A DNA stretch of 64,000 nucleotides from Melitaea cinxia (GCF_905220565.1 NC_059417.1:8666518-8730517), one strand, 5' to 3'. Counted from the first letter of the stretch, positions 1 to 11,815 are shown. Numbers and translations: made by a program. Notes: generated from the sequence alone by a model not told the origin.

Positions 1-771
1 TTATGCTTTTCATTACTGTCCTGATTTTTAAAATTACAACAATCGAATAATTTGTAAATATATAATCAGTAATAAGACCTTTGCACTTTATTCAGTATGT
101 TTTTTTTTTGTTTTTAGTGTGCAACAAATTAAAAATAAATAATATATTAGAATAACTAAAAAACGTGTATAAAATTACCCTTACTTTGAGGTAAGTTATT
201 ATAGATAATGTGGGAACACTGGAAAACATCACTGCCACATTAACGCCATAGGAACTATTCGATGAAACGCACTATATATTCGAACAAGTGATATCAATTA
301 TTTTACCAAAATATGTATTTTTTTTTAAGAATAAAATAGTAAATAAACTTATATTACTTCTCTATTCATATATTTTAACTCTAAAAACATTCTAAAACTT
401 GAAGTTAGTAGTTAATGAAATATTTCACAGCTCGAAAACTAAAAGTAAGTTATAGTTGCAGGCGTCAGTAAGCTACGATAATCGCTAACCACCAGGTGCG
501 CCGTGCGTTTGTTTGCCCACTTAGATGTATAAAAATAGAAATACAGATTTCCCTATTATTATAATTTCCCTACTGTTATTATTATAATGATTAATTTACT
601 TAACTATCCATGGCTTTATTAATACGAGAACAAACCTACGTACGTTATCGCATATTGTTATCATTAGCACAAACTAAATACAGAACAGAGGTTACAAGTT
701 ACGTACCTATACCACGAAATTGCAAATTAACATGACGAAATGTTTAATCAAACATAAACTATATTATTACG
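1..771. other. AT-rich intergenic DNA, no gene seen
   Basis: No coding frame or RNA gene could be supported. Around 465-535 there is a degraded minus-strand piece of repeat family C (see 11816-12075), recognised by the 'GCAGGCGTC' and 'AAGCTACGATAATCGCTAA' segments that recur at 11885 and 52950. Confidence 0.5.
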
Positions 772-779
772 ATATAAAT

Positions 780-1029
780 CAGTGTTTCCCAAAGTGGGCG
801 ATAAAGCCCCCGTGTGGGCGCTACAGTACTAAGCGGTAAGAGACCTAGAAAAAATAATGGTGGCGTTGTGTAGAGGCTTGGGGGGCGATTTGTCATTTAA
901 TCTATAAGGACTCTACACACACACTTGTGAACATAAACTAATATTCATTAAAAGATTGCTCAAAGGGGGCACTATAAAATAATTTATTCTCTTAGTGGGC
1001 AGTAGACAAAATAAGTTTGGGAACCCCTG
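780..1029. mobile_element. hAT-type MITE, about 250 bp
   Basis: The left end reads CAGTGTTTCCCAAAGTGGGC and the right end, reversed, reads CAGGGGTTCCCAAACTTATT, so the ends are imperfect inverted repeats of the CAGNGNTTCCCAAA type common in hAT elements. The flanks are ATATAAAT (772-779) and ATCTAAAT (1030-1037), an 8-bp direct repeat with one mismatch, the duplication length expected of hAT transposases. There is no coding capacity, so it would need a transposase supplied in trans. The assignment to hAT is from end sequence plus duplication length; no related full element is in the window. Confidence 0.8.
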
Positions 1030-1030
1030 A

Positions 1031-1110
1031 TCTAAATATATAAAAATGAATCTCCGAAGTGTATGTACGCGAGAACTTACGAACAACTGCACTGAACAGG
1101 ATAAATCTTT
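1031..1110 (+). mobile_element. Helitron 5'-end fragment
   Basis: TCTAAATATATAAAAATGAA followed by a CGAGAAC segment resembles the 5' terminus of Lep1-type Helitrons. It directly abuts the hAT MITE, which may have landed in it. No matching 3' end was found nearby. Confidence 0.35.
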
Positions 1111-1180
1111 TTGTGCTCCATAATTAAGTTATTCGGGATAAGTTGTGTATAAAAGAAAATTTTAGAAATATTCTCAAATA

Positions 1181-1261
1181 ATTGTGTTTGCTCGCAAACG
1201 AAAAAAAAACCGACTTCAATTACATCGAAGAGTAATACAACGTAGATCGACGAAAAAATAG
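1181..1261 (-). mobile_element. Foldback family A, 3' end
   Basis: On the minus strand this carries the family's 3' terminus: GAAGTCGG, a T-run, then the GTTTGCGAGCAAAC hairpin and ACAATTA. Homology stops at about 1261, where repeat family D begins. Other copies lie at 4431, 9071, 11188, 19680, 20922, 21834, 37624, 39752, 49877 and 62568. Confidence 0.75.
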
Positions 1262-1510
1262 TAATAATACTTTGTTCGTATTCCATATAACGCGACATTA
1301 TAAAATTGTAGAATTATATAATGTTCTACTGTTATTTCTAACATTTTGTTAGCGATTGAAGGCAGAAATTTCATAAAAGGCCCGTCGTCGATTCGCGCGA
1401 AGCGCTGACATCGCTTATTACGGCGGGTTTTTTAGTTGAAGCGGATTTATATTGAATTACGGTTTATGTCTTTTTTATTAAAAATATGTAATGTTCATGT
1501 TTTCACACAG
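1262..1510 (+). repeat. Interspersed repeat family D, copy 1
   Basis: This block is matched in inverted orientation at 26300-26565, at roughly 80% identity by eye. Shared segments include AATACTTTGTTCGTAT, ATTATAAAATTGTAG, CATAAAAGG, CGAAGCGCTGA and a poly-T tract before GAAGCGGATTTA. No terminal repeats or coding frame are evident. The class is unknown. Confidence 0.65.
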
Positions 1511-1769
1511 CTCCGATGCACGACTGGAGTTTACCCCTTCAGATCAACTGTCTAAATACTAAATAGGCACAAAAAGGCTTACTAGTCTAAGAAATATATT
1601 ATTACTATATCAAATTGTAAATAAATGAATCAATAACGCCATCTATCGGAACCTAATTGCGTTATTAGAAAACGTCTGAACGCCATCTCTAACAAGGTCA
1701 TTCGTTCAGTAGATTTTACTGTTCAATTTTTTCATTCCGGGGCCTTAAATGAAAATCGATTCTTAAGGA

Positions 1770-2965
1770 GAAAACTCCAAAAACAGTCAAGTAAATACGC
1801 CATATCAGATATAGCTCAAAAAGTTCGAGTCAAATCTCAATTATATTTAAATGGGACCACATGACAAGCACCACCTATCGATTAAAAAAAGAATCATCGA
1901 TATCGGTCCACCCAGTAAAATAGTAATGACGTTAATATAACGTTGGTCGACGTAAAATAGCCAAGTAAGTACCCAGTATTAGCGATAACTCAAAAATTAA
2001 AAGCTCAAATATATTTATAACGAATAAACTGCAACTCTCTACTCTAGTGGAATATTGTAATTTGATCGATAGTGAACGAAGTAATTTCATTAAATTTTGA
2101 TAGATGGCGTTGTGGCAAAGTATTGAACATGACCACAGTCGTCTTAACATCGTCATGTAAATACGTGTCATCAAAGATTACTCAAAAATTGCTCATTATA
2201 TCTCAATCATATTTAAAACGGACGACATGACAAGTATTAGCTTTTGATTTATACAAAAAAGATCAAAATCAGTGTACCCAGTAAAAAGATATAACGTATA
2301 ATACAACGTAGGGTGACGAAAAAACCGTCAAGTAAATACGCAATATTAGATATAACTCACAAATTACTAATCAAATCTCAATTAAATTTGAATGGGACCA
2401 CGTGACGAATAGTAGCTTTTAATTTATATTCAAACAGAAACGTCAAAATCGGTGCACCCAGTAAAAAGTTATGAGGTATAATACAACGCAAGGTGACGAA
2501 AATAATGTCAAGTAAATACGCGTTATCAAAGAATAATCAAAAAGTAGTTATCAGATCTCGATAAAATTTATATGTGACCACATGATAAACATCAGCTTTC
2601 GATTAAAGTAAAAATTATCAAAATCGATACACCCAGTAAAAAGTTATTGCGGATTTTCAAGAGTTTCCCTCGATTTCTCTGGGATCCCATCATCAGATCC
2701 TGGTTTCCTTATCATGGTACCAAACTAGGGATATCCCCTTTCCAACAAAAAAAGAATTATCAAAATCGGTACACCCAGTAGAAAGTTATGTGGTATAATA
2801 CAACGTAGGTCGACGAAAAAAGCGTCAAGTAAAAACGCATTATTAGATATAATTCGAAAAGTAGTTGTTAGATCTCAAATAAATTTAAATGGGACCAATC
2901 AGCACACACCACCTTTCGATTAAAACAAAATTTGTCGAAATCGGTCAGCGTCCGGATCAGCTACT
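1770..2965 (-). repeat. Tandem array of family A internal units
   Basis: The segment GTCAAGTAAATACGC, or a close variant, recurs at about 1783, 1958, 2150, 2327, 2504 and 2822, with spacings of 175, 192, 177, 177 and 318. The last spacing contains an extra ~141-bp block (about 2650-2790) that is another module of the same family, so the true period is about 177 bp. Each unit also contains GGGACCACRTGAC and CACCCAGTAAAA segments. Family A copies elsewhere carry one or two such units, so this is an internal expansion that looks like early satellite formation. Confidence 0.8.
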
Positions 2966-3336
2966 TTATGATAAATATTATAAAATAAACGGGACTTGGC
3001 ACGATTACACGCGATATATGTATACACGTCGCAAACGACATGGCCCCGTGCTCTCCGAAACAGGGTGGGGAATCCCACAAAGATCAAACGCCAAACCAAG
3101 ACAAATATTTTCTCTAAGATGGCTACTGTTAGCTTTATTCAAAACTTCATTACCACTATACATCGTAAAATGGGGTTATCTGTACACGATTGGCATTTCC
3201 GGAGATTATCGTATTCGAATAAAGAAAAATAACAAATTCCTTATCTCTTATCTTTTATTTGTTGTTCGCATATGCGATAACAATCAAGAATTGGAAGGTT
3301 TTATTTAATACTAAAAAATAATTTAAAATAAAAAAA

Positions 3337-3389
3337 TCTATATAAATAAAAATCTATTAACTTTTGACAGAACGAAGTCTGTCCGGGCA

Positions 3390-3391
<2 letters not shown>
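3337..3391 (+). mobile_element. Minimal Helitron: both ends, no middle
   Basis: It starts A|TCTATATAAATAAAAA, the Lep1-type 5' terminus. Within 35 bases it runs into GACAGAACGAAGTCTGTCCG, whose GACAGA/TCTGTC arms form the usual 3' hairpin. The terminal CTAG is replaced by GTTC where the trinucleotide repeat begins. It is read as an internally deleted Helitron. Confidence 0.6.

Positions 3392-3440
<49 letters not shown>
3392..3440. repeat. (TCA)n microsatellite
   Basis: About 16 uninterrupted TCA units directly follow the hairpin of a Helitron 3' end, a position where such repeats often seed. Confidence 0.97.
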
Positions 3441-3469
3441 TAGACTACGACGTCTTAATAATAATAATA

Positions 3470-3600
3470 CTCTTTGTTGTACACCATTAAAAAAAACAAC
3501 AAAAAAAACAAAACGAAAGATGTACAAAGACGGTCTTATCGCTGAATGAGCGATCTTTTCCAGACAACCTTTGGGTATATGACACGAAATAGAAACTGTA
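3470..3600 (-). repeat. Repeat family E fragment
   Basis: It contains TTGTACACC, an A-rich stretch, GATGTACAAAGACGGTCTTA and CAGACAACCTTTGGGTATAT. The same order recurs at 22945-23060 and 27728-27890. The latter copy starts in ATTTATTTATTTATACTTTA, which looks like the reversed tail of a retroposon. No coding. Confidence 0.55.
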
Positions 3601-3676
3601 GTTAGGAAGTAAACAAATAATTGGTGTGCAAATTAGAATATTTGAATAAAGTACATATAGATAATATATAATAATA

Positions 3677-3679
<3 letters not shown>

Positions 3680-3709
<30 letters not shown>
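3680..3709. repeat. (TA)n microsatellite
   Basis: A pure TA/AT run of about 30 bases. Confidence 0.95.
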
Positions 3710-3712
<3 letters not shown>

Positions 3713-4477
3713 GTATATAGTGCCAAATAGTGTACTTTAAGGGATTTTTTGAAGGAGAAGACTGTGGTACCTGTTTGAGGCACTCTGAATCTAGACTGTC
3801 CTACGGTATACCTTTCATTTTTGAACATATATTAAATTAAATTAACACTAACACAAGTCAAATTTCCTCATAATCTGTTTCTCCGAAAATGAACTAATAC
3901 GATAAGTAAACGCAAACACCTGCCATTTATATTGAAAAAACATACTCGTACAGCCAAAGTATGACAGAACAGGTTATTTTGACCCGGAAACGTTGACTCA
4001 AGAAGTACAGCTACAGGTTCAAAACACTTAATACAAAAACAAACGAATTTCGGCCATTTTGACTGCAGCTGTCAACGTGTCATAACATAGATCAAAGTAT
4101 CTACGATTTTGACTGTAGCGTTTTCTCTTGTTGTTATACAGTCTATGTGGTAAGGACATACCACTTAGATACCTTCTAGTGAAAAATTTTGAAAATCGAT
4201 TCAGTGGTGTTTTAGCTTATCAATCACAAACAAACGAATAAATGTTCCTCTTTATATTAACAGTGTACATTGTTAGCTGTACTAAAATCCATTTTCTGGC
4301 ATGAAATATTATGGTCGGGATAAATCTCTACCCGCTCGGCATGCGACCTGTGTCACATCCTACTTTATTTAATTAAATATTTTTATGTATGTTATATTTA
4401 TCTTAAAATGAGATCCGAGACATTAGGTATTTTTAGCCGACTACAAAAAAGGAGGAGATTACTCAATTCGACCGTAT

Positions 4478-4545
<68 letters not shown>
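4478..4545. repeat. (TA)n microsatellite, ~66 bp
   Basis: A long uninterrupted TA run inside a family A copy. Several family A copies carry a shorter TA run at this same internal place (for example 40031-40064 and 49919-49930), so it is an expansion of an element-borne seed. Confidence 0.95.
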
Positions 4546-4546
<1 letters not shown>

Positions 4547-4548
<2 letters not shown>

Positions 4549-4880
4549 GCCACGTTGGCGCAACGGTTACAGCCATGGATTGTACCTGTTGCGCTGGCGA
4601 TAGCGGTTGCGGGTTCGATCCCCGCACATGACAAACATTTGTATTGGCCATACAAGTGTTTGCCGTGGTCTGGGTGTTTGTGCAGTCCTTGTGGGTCTCC
4701 CCACCGTGCCTCGGAGAACACGTTAAGCCGTCGGTCCCGGTTGTTATCATGTACACCTGATAGCGATCGTTACTCATAGTAGGGAATATATCCGCCAACC
4801 CGCATTGCAGCAGCGTGGTGGATTAAGCTCTGATCCTTCTCCCACATAGGGAGAGGCCTATGCCCAGTAGTGGGATATTA
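4547..4880 (+). mobile_element. Metulj-like tRNA-derived SINE, full copy
   Basis: The head carries a Pol III A-box-like TGGCGCAACGGT (from 4556) and a good B box GGTTCGATCCC (4612-4622). The body has the conserved blocks ATTGGCCATACA, GTCTGGGTGTTTGTGCAGTC, GTGGGTCTCC and ACCTGATAGCGATCG. The tail reads GAGAGGCCTATGCCCAGTAG then TGGGATATTAC. Other copies lie at 17479 (minus), 31816, 40788 and 45896. Confidence 0.85.
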
Positions 4881-5329
4881 CGGTGTATAAATATATAACT
4901 TCGTCGTTTATGTACCGATTTTTATTTTTTATTTTTGAAAGAAGATATCCCAAGTGTGGTACCATGATAAGGAAAACAGTATCTGATGATGGAATCTCAG
5001 AGAAACCGAAGGAAAACCGTAGTGACGACTAGCGCGTTTGTTAATTTTTTTCGTCTACTTACGTTGTATTACTTGTCGATGTATTTGCAGTCGATTTTTT
5101 TTGTTTGCGAACAAACACAATAATGTTATATCCTTTTAGTAAGATGGTATTTTTATCTGAGGTTCAAGATGATCAATCACCTTGAATTATTGGACGACTA
5201 CTAACGTGTTCTGTTGGTGAATAATTTTCATATTTTTATAAATACATTTTTGCACATCACAAAGTTAGGTGAAACATAATAAACCTCCCAATAAACAACC
5301 TCAGTATCAAATTAAGATGTTACAATCAC

Positions 5330-5524
5330 TACATAGCATAAACTTTGCTTTCTCTGTCCCTATGTATGCTTAAATCCTTAAAACTACGCAACGGATTTTG
5401 ATGCGGTTTTTTTTTTATAAATAGAGTGATTGAAGAGGAAGGTTTATATGTATAATACATGCTTAATATAATAGAGGAATACTGATGGTTTTTGCAACCG
5501 TGCCAAGCCGGGGCGGGTCGCTAG
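5330..5524 (+). mobile_element. Non-autonomous Helitron
   Basis: It ends AAGCCGGGGCGGGTCG-CTAG|T (CTAG at 5521-5524), a GC-rich hairpin followed by CTAG. The body (AAAACTACGCAACGG, AGAGTGATT, TATATGTATAATACATGC) matches 35840-36010 with the same end, so the two are copies of one family. The 5' boundary is approximate. Confidence 0.7.
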
Positions 5525-7060
5525 TTCTAAATAAAAGCACTTACCATACACATTATATCTTAAGAACTGAGAAAAAACATCGCAATAAGCCTTACCGAAA
5601 TTGTCTCCAACAACTAATTCTTAGAACTTTACGAATGTTTTGTTTTGATTCGTGTTTTGTTTTTTAATAAATTAAAAAGATTTCCACTTAGAACTTAGAA
5701 TTCGGAATAGAAAATTATGATGACGATAAAGAAGACGTATTTGTACAAAGTACAGAAATATTTGTACAAATACAAATATCTATCTCGAGCGGGAATCGAA
5801 CCCGCAAACCGCCGGTGTTTATATTTCTAGAGCGTTTGTTTATTAGTTATTGCTAGTCCCTATATTATACCCAATGCAACTCTAGTAATAGAATTGTGTG
5901 GGTTTAGGTCCGCTGATTTTCATACAAACCATAACTTACTCGTAGTTTATAATGATTAATAGTTTGTTTTAAAGAGTACCTGCGGAGTTTCTCTTCTCTA
6001 CAGAATCTACATTCCGAATCGGTGGTAGCTTCATATCAAACAATTATTTTTTTTAACATTAATATAATTATAATTGTAAAGTTCTACTTGAATAGGTAGA
6101 TTTTTTTTTATTTTGAATTTGATTTAAACTTCCGGTGTCCTGAACATTCATCCGCACATCCGTCAAAAACGTTTATCTAAGATTTCTTTTATCCTATTCA
6201 CATGTAATTACTATTTGTAACGCGCGTCATTCCTTGGAGTCTTGCATACAAAGTAACCTGTAACCGTCAATATATAACGTATGGTTTCTTATATAATAAA
6301 ATTTAATAATAAGCTTTTCAAATCTCAAAATCTTTGAAAAATTTTCCCTATACAATTTCGCTGATGAAAGGAGAAGTACTTAATAACATCGTATTTTTAT
6401 AAGAATTATTAAAGTAGGTGTTTTTTTTTTTTAGAGAACCCAAACTGAGACTGAGAGCTGTCGTTGTAGAAGAAATTATTTTCTTTTATGTAACTATTAG
6501 AACTACATCACGACTTAACGGAAAAATAAACACAAGTCTAAGCAGAACAAGAAACTATTGAAGTACTCAATCGAGTGAGTCCCATTGGACCTCTAGTTCC
6601 CCGCAATAAAATGACAATCATATATTTATAAATACCTCACTAAATAGACAATTGGAAGCTATAACTACATTCTTAAATTTCCTTTCAAATTTGAATACAA
6701 TTAATAAAACGATTGTGATTTTTTTTAAATGTACCTAATGTCCCAATCACAACCACTGTGTATTTTTGTTCGATACGTTCTCGAAACTTGTAAAATAATA
6801 ATGAATCGATATAATATGTTACTTTTAAATATATTTAAAGTGAAGAAATAGTTAATTAAATACGAGAATTAGAAATTCAGTAAGCAATATGAAAGACAAT
6901 GACAAGACAGAAAATGGTCAAAACTGGCTAGTGATCAAATTCATACTAAAATTGACGATCATTTTTTATTTTGAAGTACTTTTTTTTCATTTCGTACTTA
7001 TATATTTATACGTGAGAAAAACTTAGTCAGTAACAATTAGTAGTAGAACATCTACAGCTT
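5525..7060. other. Intergenic, little recognisable
   Basis: No gene was found. At 5772-5815 there is a minus-strand tRNA-like remnant with a B box (GCGGGAATCGAACCCGCA) but no complete cloverleaf, likely a SINE head. The rest is AT-rich with a few homopolymer runs. Confidence 0.4.
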
Positions 7061-7061
7061 G

Positions 7062-7290
7062 AGGTAGGACACAGCAAGAAATAAATACAAGAAAATAGGA
7101 GCAGCCCGACTGGGTAAGGACCTCAACCTTACAGAAAATCCACGTCCAATAATACTGCTATCAAATAGTGGTGTGTTCCTGGTTAGTGAGGTAGCCAGAG
7201 CTCAGGGGTATAAGTTTAGTTCTTCCACTCGTTACTAGGAAATTCATCAGCCTGTAAATGCACTTGTTAGACAAAGGAATTTTCTTCTTG
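7062..7290 (-). repeat. Repeat family C copy
   Basis: Read on the minus strand it carries the family C blocks: GGTTAGTGAGGTAGCC reversed, the 'CTGCTATCAAATAGTGGTG' stem-like segment, TTACAGAA, and GCAGCCCGACTGGGTAAGG reversed. It ends in the 'GAGGTAGGACACAGCAAGAA' segment. It is diverged from the 11816 and 30880 copies. Confidence 0.6.
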
Positions 7291-9065
7291 TGTAAAAAAA
7301 AATTAAGCTTAAGGCACTCTACAGATTCAGAGTGAAGAATTTATCGTTTACTTATTGTTAGAGTAAAGAGTATTACGTATGTATAATAACGACCGGTATT
7401 TGAGGCCTTACGTACTGCTCGCATTGCGGTAAAAAGACCCACAAGGACAACCACCTAGGCTAGAAATAGATATTAAATTTTCACGGTAATTATACTCAAC
7501 CAGCGATATTTCGGTGACGTTGCAAACACCATGGTCACTGATGACAGGGATTATGAGTTCCAAAATAACATCGCGGTAAGCCCCGTAAAAGTAAGTGTTA
7601 GATATTTATTATAAATACAAATATCTTCCTCTGACGGAAATCGAACGTTTTTTATTCCTTTGAATGGAATATTTCGTGGCTTACATCAATAGACATAAAC
7701 TTCTAGTAGGAATCGGAAGGTTCTCATTGAATTTTTGAATTGAATAATGTTTCATTGGTCAACACATACACAACAACAGATAAATAAAAAAATGTATTTC
7801 AACGTATGAACTATTCAATACTTGCGGCTTCGTCTGTCGATTTATTAATCTCATTCAGGGATTTATTATTTTCTATTATCCCACTATTTACAGAGTAATC
7901 CTATAATATGACAAATAATTGACAACAACGGAACTAATCTATCACAACGAAGCCATAGAAATTTAGGCGTCTTAATTGTGGACACATTGTGGATAAATTA
8001 CTACACGTTGCGTGCTGATTTGATCGTATCGGGCTGACATCCAATTTTTTTCTATCCCTGTCTTGAAGGAGATGGGGACTAGTGGGCCGAAATGTAATAA
8101 GTAGAGATATGGCTTAAAATTGGTCATTTTTTTTTAAATTAAAATATAAAAAATCTGCTCAATTCTGAATCTGTAAACGAAGAAAAATGAGAAAGATAGC
8201 TTTCGTTAAATTAGTTAGGTATCGATTCAACTATAATCGATTACAGAATTCAAAAGAAAAATTTGCACTAGTTAATTAATTCAAAGTATTTAGATGCACA
8301 ACTGAAGTCGTAAACAATAAAGTGCGTTTAAATAAAGTTACTTACATTAATAGCGAAAATAGCAAACCAAAATGATTATCGATTTCGTATTGATTTAAAA
8401 ATAATCATATATTTAATGACAGCTTTGACAGCTGACTGACATTGATACTACTGATTGATATACTGTTTATTTTCTGCATCGGCCACCGCGCCATCTCCCC
8501 AATGAATCATGGACCATGACATTTCCTAGATTCATTTTAATAATGATAGAAGAAGAATAAGGTAAGAAATACATTCAAAGGTTTTTTTTATTCTGGACAC
8601 CTTTTCAATAAATCCATTAGTGATATTTCTTTATGGTTTCAAGTGATTGATATTTATAATAAGTTTTTAAACATTGTTCACTAAGTATAATAAACATTAG
8701 TATTTTTTTTTAAATTATGCATAAAAAATACATTAAATCAATAAAAAAAAAAACATTACACACACTACCATGTATTTGACACACACACGCGCATTTAAAC
8801 TCTTTTGTTTATTATTATACAAAGTACCTATAGTCTTTGACAACATAACTTGAATAATGTACAAACTTATAATTTAAAATATATTATTATATTTAATATA
8901 TTATTATAGTCGAATTTCGACCACTGGGCGACCACTAGTAATGGTTAATGTCCTCTGTGTCATGTCGAAAACTTATTGCACTTCTAATTTTGTTTACCAC
9001 TAATGAATAAATTAATAATTTCAGGATTAGTAAACAAAATAACTTTAATATGTATTTATAGTTTA
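7291..9065. other. Intergenic, no gene recognised
   Basis: No ORF or RNA gene can be supported. At 8909-8938 there is a 30-base block (GTCGAATTTCGACCACTGGG then CGACCACTAG, followed by T) that recurs almost exactly at 20046-20075 with unrelated upstream sequence. It looks like a Helitron 3' terminus with a TCGAATTTCGA hairpin. Confidence 0.45.
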
Positions 9066-9070
9066 TAACT

Positions 9071-9302
9071 GTTTTTGCTCGCAAACCGAAAAAGAACCGA
9101 CTTCAATTACATCGACAAGAAATACAACGTAGAGCGACAAAAAAATAGTCAAGTAAATACGCATTATTAGATATAACCCGAAAAGCACTTGTCAGATCTC
9201 ATTTAAATTTAAATGAGAATACAAGACAAGCAATCTGCAATCTTTCGATGAAACAAAAATCATCGAAATCGGTCCACCCAGTCAAAATTTCTGACCTTCT
9301 CC
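9071..9302 (-). mobile_element. Foldback family A fragment
   Basis: It contains the 3' hairpin (TTTGCTCGCAAACCG on the + strand), then ACCGACTTCAATTACATCGA, one GTCAAGTAAATACGC unit, and the GGTCCACCCAGT segment. It ends near TTCTCCTTTTTTGAAATCG, a truncated 5' end. Confidence 0.75.
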
Positions 9303-11187
9303 TTTTTTGAAATCGCTTAAAAATAAAGGTGAGTCGTTCTACAGTATAGTTTTGAAATGAATCTATTTAATTTTATTTCTTAAGCACTTGGCTCTTATTT
9401 ATATGCATATTTTCATTTAATTTAAATTAGTAAAATTGAAGATATTTTGAAAACAAAGTAAGTACCTAAATAAGATTTAACAACAAATAAAAACATCGTT
9501 AATGTTATAATAAAAGTATGTTACACGATACATGATCGATTCAAACATATGAAAGACTATAATTAACTTTAAAATAATTCATATTTGAAAACTCACTTGA
9601 AAACATTTTTGAACAACTAAATCCAATAGTAGAGCGAAATTCTAATTTGTTGGCAAGAAAAAAATACCGCCAAAATTCTAAATTACTGTTTCACTCACTC
9701 GCGTGTGTCATTCACAATTTAAATAAAATTACATCTATTTCCAACTACTCAGATTAATTCCAATAACCACAGAACACTCAATACAATAAAAATTCTTTGC
9801 TTATTAAAAAAAAACACACAAGACAACCTTTCGTATTAAACAACAGCAAACACGACACTATAAAAACCTATTTTAATATTTTTAGAAATCAAATTTGGAA
9901 CACGAGCACACTTATTTTATTACTATTGTTTTAACTTAAATTTCGAACGCGATTAGTGACACGTATAAACACAAATAACCGGTGTATGATAGACCGCTCC
10001 GAGTAACGATACTCGACTGCGCGTCAAACTCGAGTCTCGACAAAACGCTAATAGTGTTATCAAAAGGAGCAAATCGTATGTATATATTCAATACGTGTAG
10101 CGCCTTTGTTCTTTTATATTTAGGTGCGTTGACTTTTGACACTGGTTAATCGATTTACGTATATGAAAATATGGTTACATTATTTTAAAATAAAAACATA
10201 TATATATACGAGTATATTAACCTAACCTAATTTTTCCAAAAAAAAACATTTTTTAAATAAATGAAACTCATAATTTTCATTTTTTTTTTTTAAATTGTAA
10301 TATAAACAAAGAACACCTCAAAAAAGAAAACGTTTTCAAATAATTGCGAGAATTTAATTCATCGCTACAAAAGCAAAACAATCAATGGATTTCAACTCTT
10401 ATAAATTCGACTCAATATTAATAAAATTACTTCCGCCATACCTACGAACACTTTACAATATATGATCGATACTAGCTATGCCTTGCGATTTTACCCGTGT
10501 GACTACCGATCACATGGTCATGTCGGGGTAAAATACAGTCTGTGGGTTAGAATGGATTTCCAACTATCGATTCACCAAGTTTCATTGAAATAGGTATAAT
10601 AGTAATAATATTTAGGTAGTGTTAGTAGATTGATAATATTAGTAGGATTAACCGATATCTTGTCATAAATAAAATAAACAAGCAAGTTTGGAATGAGTCC
10701 AAATCGCTAATCGTGTTCTTTCTTACACGTAAAAAAAGCAAGTTGATAAGGGATACGATTTATCTATTATTTATTCTCGAAAGTTCAATCAAAGAAAAAG
10801 AAAATAAAGGATTTTTAAAAACAAGTATTTTGTGGAAAAGTAATCTACAAAACAAAACCATGACGTTAAAAATAGCATATAATCTATAAACCAATAGATT
10901 ATATTTACAAATCCGGCTTGTGTTTGACATCGATTTAAACTAAAACACGCTCTGGAGTTCCAAAGACACGTAATTATACCTATAAAAAAAAATTGTTAAT
11001 TAAAAAAAAATCATTAGTAAACTACTACAAAGTAAATATAATCTCTCATCAAGACCACTCGGCGAAATCGTCGTAAAATTTATTCCCAGCCATTTCAATC
11101 ACTGATGACGACACTTCTTACGACACAGCTACGTAGCGGGAACAGAATGCGGTATTTCCACGGGCTAGTTGGCAGCCCAGAGTTATT
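9303..11187. other. Intergenic; one Helitron-like fragment
   Basis: At about 10472-10690 a minus-oriented Helitron-like sequence starts at ACTAGCTATGCCTTGCGATT (CTAG end). A less AT-rich patch at 9940-10145 holds a minus-strand TATAAAAG (10118-10111), but no following coding exon was found. Otherwise there is nothing recognisable. Confidence 0.35.
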
Positions 11188-11435
11188 TTTACCAACTTCA
11201 AAAAAGAAGGAAGCTTTCTATTCGATTTTTTTTACATTTGTTACATCATAAATTTTACTGGGTGTACCGATTTTGGTGATTCATCTATTAATAGAAAGTT
11301 AGTGCTTGTCGCGTGGTCCTATTTAAATTTGATCCGGCTCTGATGAGGACTTTTTGAATTATTCCTCAGAATGCGTATTAAATTGTTTTTTTTTTCTTGT
11401 CGATATAAATTGTTGTCGGTTTTTTCGTTTAAATC
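11188..11435 (+). mobile_element. Foldback family A, short copy
   Basis: It begins TTACCAACTTCAAAAAAGAA, passes through ACTGGGTGTACCGATTTTGG and a GTCGATATAAATTG segment, and ends at TCGGTTTTTTCGTTTAAATC, where the terminal hairpin is degraded. It lacks the 'GATATCCC/GATAAGGAAACC' module that longer copies carry. Confidence 0.7.
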
Positions 11436-11815
11436 AACCACAATCATCACAGACAAGTTGACAGCCCTGTGTAGACACTACGTCACAATTATAAAAAAAG
11501 TAAAAGCTGAAATTACCGTTTAACGAATTCTATTTTACTCGTGCGGGTTACATACTTATTCAAAATCGGGATTCCTTAAAAAATGTATGAGTTAATATTT
11601 GAAATTTAAAATCGTATCGACGTCAAAGGAATATAATGTTAAAAAATCCATATGATTTGGATACAATTAACACGACCAACGCCTTCGAACTTTGTTGCCT
11701 TTTTTGCACGTGAAAACTTTTCCGCTTACCGTTAACTCTAAGTATGAATTAATAAAAAAAAATTAAAATCATTTTTACATAATGTACATTACTTTAAAGG
11801 TCTTCGGCCCGTGCT

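Larger units (their letters stand above)
4431..5125 (+). mobile_element. Foldback family A copy, interrupted by SINE
   Basis: The 5' part (4431-4475) has AGCCGACTACAAAAAAGGAG and ACTCAATTCGACCGTATG. The 3' part (about 4886-5125) resumes with the ACCGATTTT / GAAGATATCCC / ACCATGATAAGGAAA modules and ends near TTTGCGAACAAACACAAT. A TA microsatellite and a Metulj-like SINE lie between, so the SINE is younger than this copy. Confidence 0.75.

Noticed and set aside
2889..3308. 139-codon open frame
   Set aside because: It starts in the family A array and has no domain or splice support; length is plausible by chance in repeat-derived DNA.
3392..3440. CRISPR-like repeat
   Set aside because: It is a simple trinucleotide microsatellite in a eukaryotic genome; no spacers.
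4398..4798. Reading frames with long YIYIYI runs on both strands
   Set aside because: They are translations of a TA microsatellite plus the Metulj-like SINE, not proteins.
5772..5815. tRNA gene candidate (GGGAATCGAACCC)
   Set aside because: Only the B-box/T-arm part is present; no acceptor stem or anticodon arm, so it is a SINE remnant.
8470..8565. Possible noncoding exon ending AATAAG|GTAAGA
   Set aside because: Only a donor-like site supports it; no acceptor partner, ORF or repeat evidence.
9940..10145. Possible minus-strand promoter with TATAAAAG and GC-richer leader
   Set aside because: No initiator at the expected distance and no downstream coding exon could be found; kept only as a note.
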